From Nitrospirales bacterium (lineage in GTDB: Bacteria; Nitrospirota; Nitrospiria; Nitrospirales; UBA8639), in NCBI GenBank assembly GCA_029261305.1, contig JAJDBO010000259.1, positions 1 through 12,504 of the forward strand: a stretch of DNA of 12,504 bases, in the 5' to 3' direction. The translations under genes and the position numbers were made by a program. Positions within the stretch are counted from its first letter, which is position 1. Each line of letters opens with the position of its first letter. The notes below the pieces were generated by a model, which saw only the letters and a list, made by a program, of their open reading frames with translations, was not told the DNA's origin and made no database searches. Shown here piece by piece: positions 8,053 to 12,504 of the stretch.

Positions 8053-8835
8053 TTACCTACTATCTGCTAGGGGCGATACTGGGTTTAATTGTTGGCGTTT
8101 CCAATTCAGGGATCTCTTTGTCGCATACATTCCATCAATGTTGTGTTCTCCCCCAAACAATGAAAGAGGGATTTGCAACACAAGTATTGGGCGATGAAGT
8201 AGACTAAGAGAATGATTTCCTGAAAGTGGCGAATCCTTTGTGAAAAAGACAGTTGGAATATCGATGTCGATATCTTTGTCCAATTGTCCAACGCAGGCAC
8301 GATGTCCGTCTTCGAGGTCGCAAATTCCAAATTCTTCCACCGACACCATTCCCGTTCCCAGTACCGTCTTCCTACCTTTTCCACGATACTGATGATTCAC
8401 CCGGGTGACGGTATAGACCTGCCCAAAGGTTTGGGACGTGTCCTCACCCTCTTGGATCATGCCGAGAAAAGATTGCAATATTCGATCCTGGGTTTTAAAC
8501 CTGGTGTGAACCCGAAATTGATAGGAATAGGTGAGTACATGGTCATGAAGATCAGGCGCTGCTAGGGCGTGAATTTCGTACAGCACCTGATCGTCGAGTA
8601 TAGTTTCCTGTGGAAGACTGCTAAGGTCCTCGATGGAAAATGGCTTTAGTGCCGTAGTGACATACTGCCTACCTTCTTGTTCGCTCAGACATGTGTAGAC
8701 GTCGATAATTTGGGCTGGCCCATCGAATGCACGCGCTGGCGCATCTCCATGAGTCAAACTCGGAATCGCGTCTCGGTATACGTCAGGCTCTAAGGCAAGA
8801 GCTTGAACAGTTAATCTGTGATATGAAGTATTCAC
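8053..8835 (-). CDS. Short DUF4331-like protein, no signal peptide, C-terminal half missing
   Basis: About 260 residues from GTG 8835, chosen because AAAGGA sits eight bases upstream; ATG 8844 in the same frame is an alternative but lies almost on that ribosome site, and a TTG at 8874 overlaps the globin gene. It aligns by eye with the first ~60% of the neighbouring full-length protein: THGDAPA for SHMDAPQ, IDVYTCLSEQEGRQYVTTAL for TDVYAFV..EEYLTTAL, LDDQVLYEIHALA, LTYSYQFRVHTRFK, YTVTRVNHQYRGKG, VLQIPLSLFGG and IDGMYATKRS. It then ends about 20 residues later. No hydrophobic leader is present, so it would stay in the cytoplasm unless exported another way. It may be a shortened functional paralogue, for example a cytosolic partner or sensor, or a decaying duplicate, although the frame is intact. 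It starts 25 bases after the globin stop. Confidence 0.72.
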   Translation of the reverse strand: MNTSYHRLTVQALALEPDVYRDAIPSLTHGDAPARAFDGPAQIIDVYTCLSEQEGRQYVTTALKPFSIEDLSSLPQETILDDQVLYEIHALAAPDLHDHVLTYSYQFRVHTRFKTQDRILQSFLGMIQEGEDTSQTFGQVYTVTRVNHQYRGKGRKTVLGTGMVSVEEFGICDLEDGHRACVGQLDKDIDIDIPTVFFTKDSPLSGNHSLSLLHRPILVLQIPLSLFGGEHNIDGMYATKRSLNWKRQQLNPVSPLADSR

Positions 8836-8860
8836 GATTAGCATCCTTTCTTTCTCATCG

Positions 8861-9313
8861 TTACGATCGTTCAACTATGTCGCCTTGTAACGCCGCCAAC
8901 GCTCCCAATAAATCGTCCTTCTCTTTTTTGGGGACATTAAACTTGTTCAGTGCAGCGACCAGGTCTTCAACAAGGGCTCCAAAATCCGCATTGGATATTC
9001 CCATGCCCGCATGGGCAGTTTTCATATCCTGTCCCATGTACGTGCAGGGGCCTCCGGATGCTTGGCAGATTTGTTCAACCAGTCGTACTTTCAACTTAGG
9101 AATATTCGCGTTGGCGAATTTCCCGTTGATCCGATCATCCTTGGCGACCCGTCCCACAAAGTCATCGACGACTGCGGTGATTGCCGGTCTTCCTCCAAGT
9201 CGTTCATACAACGGTGCGTCTGAGCTTTTCATCATGCTCATCTGTTCCGCGCATCCTGTGGCGGTTAAGGTGATTCCTAATAACGTCATTCCTATGACTT
9301 GACGAATGTTCAT
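8861..9313 (-). CDS. Lipoprotein truncated hemoglobin (group 1, TrHbN-like)
   Basis: A 150-residue protein from ATG 9313, supported by a strong AAGGAGGA nine or so bases upstream. Residues 1-20 are a lipoprotein-type leader ending TATG before Cys21, so the globin is probably lipid-anchored in the periplasm. The globin part shows YERLGG at 36-41, DDFVGRVAKDD in the B/C helix region, LVEQICQASGGPC, and MKTAHAGMGI with His101 as the likely proximal (F8) heme ligand. By alignment from memory with mycobacterial TrHbN, B10 Tyr is replaced by Val53 and E11 Gln by Leu78, giving an apolar distal pocket. Such proteins bind O2, NO or CO; here NO or redox handling is possible but not shown. It is the first gene of the minus-strand run, facing the sigma-factor gene. 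Confidence 0.87.
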   Translation of the reverse strand: MNIRQVIGMTLLGITLTATGCAEQMSMMKSSDAPLYERLGGRPAITAVVDDFVGRVAKDDRINGKFANANIPKLKVRLVEQICQASGGPCTYMGQDMKTAHAGMGISNADFGALVEDLVAALNKFNVPKKEKDDLLGALAALQGDIVERS

Positions 9314-9609
9314 AATGTGTTCCTCCTTCAATGGTGCTGAATCGCTATCAGCATCTTGTTCAATTTTGAAATCCAATCTTTTTTTTGTTTCCTCACCTGG
9401 CCAGTTTGGAAGTATTGTTAACCTTTACGACGGCATGTGTTGAATTGGATTTCTTTTTTTGAAAAAATGATGTTGTTTTTTGTGAATTAAAAAATTATTG
9501 TGAAATCGTGTAACGGTTTGATATGTATGATGACTATTGATTGACCAGCCTGCTTCGATCACAATGAATCCAATTGGGTGGGTAGCCTCGTACTATCGAA
9601 AGGAAGAGA
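9314..9609. promoter_or_regulatory. Divergent AT-rich promoter region between operon and sigma factor
   Basis: These 296 bases hold no gene. The middle (about 9440-9500) is very AT-rich with A and T runs, suited to bent or UP-element DNA. Each side carries a GTAANGGTT-like element reading toward its own gene: GTAACGGTT at 9510-9518 on the plus strand, 91 bases before the sigma start, and GTAAAGGTT at 9420-9428 on the minus strand, 106 bases before the globin start. These could be -35 elements for the local ECF sigma factor, but no equally clear shared -10 follows, so the assignment is tentative. The leader of the globin gene is long enough for other regulation, though I see no known riboswitch. 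Confidence 0.5.
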
Positions 9610-10212
9610 GTGTCTGAACTCTCAGCAGAACGGGATCTTGGGTTTCGTGACCAAGAATTATCTGGGTTAATCGGCAAGACTGCGCAGGGTGATGAAGCGG
9701 CCTTGGGTACCTTGTATGATTGCACCAGCTCACAGTTATATGGGCTGGCGTTACGAGTCTTGGAGGATCCTCAAGCAGCTGAAGAGGTCGTGCTGGATGT
9801 CTATATGCAAGTATGGAAAAATGCCGGTCAGTTTGATCTGAAGCGAGGGAAGCCAATTGTTTGGCTCGCAGTGCTCACACGAAGTCGAGCGATTGACCGA
9901 GTGCGGGCAGGCCAAACCGAGCGATCTCGTCGGGAGTCGCTTGACGGGATTGAAGAACAATGTGATCCTTCAAGTAACCCTGAAGCCTCAACGGCTGAGG
10001 GGGAACAGCGGCGCCTGGTGGAGCAGGCCCTGGCCTCCTTGTCCCCAGACCAACGAGAAGTCATTGACCTGGCCTATTTCGGTGGGTTAAGTCAGAGTGA
10101 AATTGCGTCGAAAATAGGAGAACCACTGGGGACTGTGAAAACACGTGTTCGATTAGGTATGATGAAATTGCGAAATATTCTTAGCCCAATTCAGGAAGAA
10201 CTCGCTTCATGA
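9610..10212 (+). CDS. ECF-family RNA polymerase sigma factor
   Basis: A 200-residue sigma-70-family factor of the extracytoplasmic-function class. Region 2 spans about 25-100: LYDCTSSQLYGLALRVLEDP, then AEEVVLDVYMQVWKNAGQFD and the -10-recognition segment ending SRAIDRVR. Region 4 spans about 140-195: LSPDQREVIDLAYFGGLSQ, then SEIASKIGEPLGTVKTRVR, the helix-turn-helix for -35 binding. It lacks regions 1 and 3, as is usual for ECF factors. The start is GTG 9610 with AAAGGAAG just upstream. Its TGA overlaps the ATG of the anti-sigma gene (ATGA, 10209-10212), the standard arrangement for a coupled sigma/anti-sigma pair. It probably drives its own promoter and the divergent envelope operon; that regulon is inferred from position only. 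Confidence 0.93.
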   Translation: MSELSAERDLGFRDQELSGLIGKTAQGDEAALGTLYDCTSSQLYGLALRVLEDPQAAEEVVLDVYMQVWKNAGQFDLKRGKPIVWLAVLTRSRAIDRVRAGQTERSRRESLDGIEEQCDPSSNPEASTAEGEQRRLVEQALASLSPDQREVIDLAYFGGLSQSEIASKIGEPLGTVKTRVRLGMMKLRNILSPIQEELAS

Positions 10213-10838
10213 AATATCCTGAGCCAAGTAAAGAAATCCTCGATCAAGCGGCTCTCTATGCCCTTGGTGCGTTAGAGGGAGAAGACCTCCAGGCGTTTGA
10301 ACAACGTGTGGTGGAAGGCTGCTCGGTGTGTCGGGCCGTCGAGAGTTTCCAAGATGTGGCCGAGCAGCTGGCTACGGTGGCCAAACCTGTTCAGCCTCCA
10401 GCTGACCTTCGTGCCAAATTGTTGGAACGGGTTAAGAACGAAGCAGCGCCCTCCACTTCAAAGACCGAGACAACATCCCAGCCATCCGAAGCGCCACCGA
10501 CTGGTCTCACCTTTATCAGTGCAGGGTCGGAAGGCTGGCAGGAAGTATCCCCAGGGCTCAAACTCAAAACACTGTTTTTTGATCAAGCACAAGGTCGGAT
10601 GACCGCTCTAGCACGAATGGCTCCAGGATGTAATTATGATGCGCACCGCCACGACAAGCCCGAAGAACTCTTTGTGCTGGAAGGGACCTGTTATTGTGGA
10701 GGTCGTCTCCTTCATCCCGGTGATTATCATCGAGCCGAAGTTGATACTATCCATAACGAAACCTCGACTGCCGATGGTTGCTTGATGTTGCTGATCTTCT
10801 CGCCAAATAACGAAATGCTTGATCCAGTACCTGCCTAA
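10209..10838 (+). CDS. ChrR-type anti-sigma factor with C-terminal cupin domain
   Basis: A 209-residue soluble protein with no membrane segment. Residues 1-70 form the anti-sigma domain: AALYALGALEGEDLQAFEQR, then GCSVCR with Cys38 and Cys41. A Pro/Ser/Thr linker at ~80-100 leads to a cupin at ~105-205 with HRHDKPEE (His146, His148, Glu152), LEGTCYCGG, and HPGDYHRAE with His184, the His/His/Glu/His set expected for a metal-binding ChrR-like cupin. By analogy with Rhodobacter ChrR it would hold the sigma factor inactive in the cytoplasm until an oxidant such as singlet oxygen or peroxide, or a metal change, disrupts it. The N-terminal domain is odd: the His that normally precedes the CxxC is Arg33 and the whole N-terminal domain has no His, so zinc binding there may be lost. 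Confidence 0.88.
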   Translation: MKYPEPSKEILDQAALYALGALEGEDLQAFEQRVVEGCSVCRAVESFQDVAEQLATVAKPVQPPADLRAKLLERVKNEAAPSTSKTETTSQPSEAPPTGLTFISAGSEGWQEVSPGLKLKTLFFDQAQGRMTALARMAPGCNYDAHRHDKPEELFVLEGTCYCGGRLLHPGDYHRAEVDTIHNETSTADGCLMLLIFSPNNEMLDPVPA

Positions 10839-10839
10839 A

Positions 10840-10909
10840 AATTGAAACCTCTCTCCCGTTTTTTTTAGCTATTTCAATTAGCTCCCGCTCTTTCGGGTAA
10901 TGGCGAAAG
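10840..10909 (+). terminator. Possible transcription end region after the anti-sigma gene
   Basis: AATTGAAA (10840-10847) and TTTCAATT (10872-10879) can pair around a 24-base loop that contains a run of eight T. A second small hairpin, CCCG/CGGG, lies at 10884-10897, and CTTTCG/CGAAAG pairs at 10890-10909. None is a classic GC-rich stem followed directly by a T-run, so this is only a plausible end of the sigma/anti-sigma transcript. Confidence 0.35.
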
Positions 10910-10914
10910 AACAA

Positions 10915-11040
10915 TAGAGTAAATCCGAAGCTCGAATATCGAAATCCGAAATAATTCAGAATGGCCAAATTGAAAAATTCGAATTTATGATTTCAGATTT
11001 GTTTCGAAATTCGATATTCGGATTTTGAGATTTTGGAATG
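10915..11040. repeat. Intergenic imperfect palindromic repeat, FRISDF-type
   Basis: The stretch is built from variants of AAATCCGAA and CGAATATCGAAAT. The left arm, CGAATATCGAAATCCGAA at about 10933-10950, and the right arm, TTTCGAAATTCGATATTCG at 11002-11020, are imperfect reverse complements, and looser pairing continues on both sides. This style of AT-rich dyad occurs many times between genes in some Planctomycetota and Nitrospirota genomes and often yields spurious small ORFs with FRYSSFGF-like translations. It fills most of the gap between the anti-sigma gene and the UDG gene; no gene is seen in 10839-11112. Confidence 0.65.
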
Positions 11041-11112
11041 TATTTGGAATAGCAATAAATTCCTCAATAATACATGGTTTCTACTGCTTGCAAATTGGAG
11101 GAGGCCGGAATC

Positions 11113-11700
11113 TTAGTCGTTTAACAGTTCACCTGTTTTTGATTGTAGAATCGGCAGGAGTTCTGTTTGGAACCAAGGGTTCCGTTTGAGCCAGATATTA
11201 TTGCGAGGACTGGGATGAGGGAGTGGAAGGTGGGTCGGCCAGAAGGTTTGCCAGGCTTTGACGGTTTCCGTGAGAGTCTTATAAGGCGAATCCATCAGAT
11301 GGTAATCCTGAGCATATTTTCCGAGCACGAGTGTCAGTGTAATATTGGGTAATTGTGCCAACAATTGGGCACGCCAAGTCTCTGCACATTCTGGTCGTGG
11401 GGGAAGATCCCCTGATTTTCCGGTTCCGGGATAGCAAAAGGCCATGGGCAGAATCGCGATTTTACTGGAGTTGTAGAAATCCGCTCGATCGATACCCATC
11501 CACTTTCGAAGTCGATCGCCACTTGGATCATCAAAGGGAATTCCCGTCTCGTGAACCTTCTTTCCTGGTGCCTGCCCTACAATCAAAATAGAAGCTTTGG
11601 GGTGAAGCTGAAAAACTGGCCGTGGACCCATCGGCAGATAGGGTTTACATCGCTCGCAAGTGGTGACTTCATAGAGAAGGGTTTTAAGTGCTTTCTTCAC
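11113..11700 (-). CDS. Uracil-DNA glycosylase family protein (Fe-S type)
   Basis: A 195-residue protein of the UDG superfamily, which removes uracil or related damaged bases from DNA in the cytoplasm. Cys15, Cys18, Cys89 and Cys105 have the C-x2-C-x70-C-x15-C spacing of the 4Fe-4S ligands in family 4 UDGs. The first active-site motif is GQAPGKKVHETG at 42-53, and the second is HPSPRNN at 162-168, which resembles SMUG1 more than the family 4 HPS motif. FDDPSGDRLRKWMGI and FCYPGTGKSGDLPPRPEC are strongly conserved in this branch as I remember it. The start is GTG 11700 with GGAG seven bases upstream. It is separated from the sigma pair and from GH15 by repeat-bearing gaps and appears monocistronic. 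Substrate range is not known from sequence. Confidence 0.88.
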   Translation of the reverse strand: MKKALKTLLYEVTTCERCKPYLPMGPRPVFQLHPKASILIVGQAPGKKVHETGIPFDDPSGDRLRKWMGIDRADFYNSSKIAILPMAFCYPGTGKSGDLPPRPECAETWRAQLLAQLPNITLTLVLGKYAQDYHLMDSPYKTLTETVKAWQTFWPTHLPLPHPSPRNNIWLKRNPWFQTELLPILQSKTGELLND

Positions 11701-11959
11701 TCAAAGCTCCAAATATAAGGTTGATCTCAGATGAGAAGTTGATGGAACCCGCAGTGGGTTCTGAAAGCAGGTAGTCTTTGAAACTTTTGCTGCATTACAA
11801 GGGATTGTGAGAAAGAGGAACAGGCAAAGAGGAGTCAGGTGATCATCGCCGACGAACACGACACCTCTAATGGGCGAAACTAGGATTGTTGCTCGTTGCT
11901 CGTAAAAAACACCATGTCATTCACTCGCGACGAGCGACCAGTAACTAGCGACTTAGTGT
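11701..11959. other. Intergenic gap with a GTCGCTCGT-type dyad
   Basis: No gene is seen in these 259 bases. The right part holds an imperfect dyad: GTTGCTCGTTGCTCGT at 11888-11903 against ACGAGCGACCAGTAAC at 11930-11945, with a loop of about 26 bases, followed by further CTAGCGAC units before the GH15 stop. Repeats of this CGCTCGT/TAGCGAC style recur between genes in some Nitrospira-like genomes. It could also act as a terminator for the GH15 gene, but no T-run follows on that strand. The UDG ribosome site (GGAG) is at about 11708-11711. Confidence 0.5.
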
Positions 11960-12504
11960 TTACCCCCGTGAACCCAAAGCTCTGTCGAGGTTGAACGCGG
12001 CGCTGATTAAGGCGAGGTGTGTAAAGGCTTGAGGGAAGTTCCCGAGGGCTTCGCCGTGGTGGCCGGTTTCTTCGGCGTAGAGGCCGACGTGGTTGGCGGA
12101 GCCGAGCATTTGTTCAAACATGAGTCGTGCTTCATCTAGCCGTGCGGGGTCCACTCGACCGGCGCGGGTTAAGGCCTCGACGAGCCAAAACGTACAAATA
12201 TTGAATGTGCCTTCTTCACCATTCAAGCCATCTTCTGTTTCATTCACGTTGTAGCGATAGACGAGTCCATTCGCCACGAGTCCGCCTTTTTCCGGTGACT
12301 GATTAATGGCATCCAATGTCTTCAGCATGCGAGGGTCGGTGGGAGAGACGAAAAAGACTAATGGCATCATCAAGTTGGCGGCATCAAGGGATTCACTTCC
12401 ATAGCGTTGCACAAAGGCTTGCCGATTCTCGCTCCATCCTTTTTCCATAATTTCTTCGTAAATCTTGTCACGAATTTTCAGCCAGCGTTTCCGATCGGCC
12501 GGGA
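11960..12504 (-). CDS. Glycoside hydrolase family 15 protein, C-terminal part (partial)
   Basis: The reading frame stays open to the right edge, so the gene's 5' part is outside the window; an ATG at 12448 is internal, since the preceding codons continue the same family pattern ([12 protein letters not shown]). About 180 residues are visible. [47 protein letters not shown], and [20 protein letters not shown] are typical of the (alpha/alpha)6 barrel of bacterial GH15 enzymes, the glucoamylase/trehalase-like group. The enzyme would hydrolyse alpha-glucosidic bonds, with trehalose, malto-oligosaccharides or glycogen-derived glucans as candidates; the substrate is not decidable here. No signal peptide can be judged because the N-terminus is missing. 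The stop TAA is at 11962-11960. Confidence 0.88.
   Translation of the reverse strand, partial: PADRKRWLKIRDKIYEEIMEKGWSENRQAFVQRYGSESLDAANLMMPLVFFVSPTDPRMLKTLDAINQSPEKGGLVANGLVYRYNVNETEDGLNGEEGTFNICTFWLVEALTRAGRVDPARLDEARLMFEQMLGSANHVGLYAEETGHHGEALGNFPQAFTHLALISAAFNLDRALGSRG

Noticed and set aside
8727..9302. 191-residue plus-strand ORF across the globin and short DUF4331 genes
   Set aside because: It is antisense to two well-supported genes, spans their junction and shows no recognisable domain.
9314..9430. Possible nickel/cobalt or cobalamin riboswitch in the operon leader
   Set aside because: I find none of the conserved boxes or multi-stem junction of these riboswitches.
10747..10968. 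73-residue minus-strand ORF containing FGFRYSSFGF
   Set aside because: Its translation comes from the palindromic repeat and the antisense of the anti-sigma end; such ORFs are typical artefacts of this repeat.
12446..12448. ATG as the start of the GH15-like gene
   Set aside because: Upstream codons continue the GH15 pattern without a stop to the window edge, so this is an internal Met.

Overview
The window looks like chromosomal DNA of a Gram-negative, diderm bacterium of moderate G+C. Signal peptides, a lipobox and an outer-membrane-type beta-barrel ending in Phe support the double membrane. Gene content, and intergenic dyad repeats of a kind I associate with Nitrospirota and Planctomycetota, make a Nitrospira-like organism my best guess. 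That is inference, since no phylogenetic marker gene is present. I see no tRNA, rRNA, CRISPR, insertion sequence or phage gene.

Layout. Bases 1-178 hold the 3' end of a plus-strand TPR-type gene. From 9313 down to 220 lies a run of eight minus-strand genes with short gaps or overlaps. In transcription order they are: a lipoprotein truncated hemoglobin; a short DUF4331-like protein without signal peptide; a full-length secreted DUF4331 protein; a membrane-anchored TPR protein; a NicO/RcnA-type cation transporter with an N-terminal extracytoplasmic domain; a UreH/NiCoT-type nickel transporter-like protein; a TonB-receptor-like barrel without a plug domain; and a membrane-anchored alpha/beta hydrolase. 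Divergent from this run, across about 300 bases of AT-rich DNA, are an ECF sigma factor and a ChrR-type cupin anti-sigma factor that overlap as ATGA (9610-10838). After an intergenic palindromic repeat come a minus-strand Fe-S-type uracil-DNA glycosylase family gene (11113-11700), a second dyad repeat, and the 3' part of a minus-strand GH15 glycoside hydrolase running off the right edge.

How the genes may work together. The sigma/anti-sigma pair sits head to head with the eight-gene run, so the simplest reading is that a redox- or metal-sensing ChrR-type switch controls an envelope operon. That operon would combine a periplasmic globin, DUF4331 proteins, a TPR scaffold, two different Ni/Co-family permeases with His-rich cytosolic loops, and an outer-membrane barrel. 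The families are recognisable, but I know of no characterised system with this combination. It is the best candidate for an undescribed system here. Two hairpins bracket the full-length DUF4331 gene, which suggests that its mRNA segment is processed or stabilised separately. The UDG and GH15 genes look like ordinary neighbours, separate from this unit.
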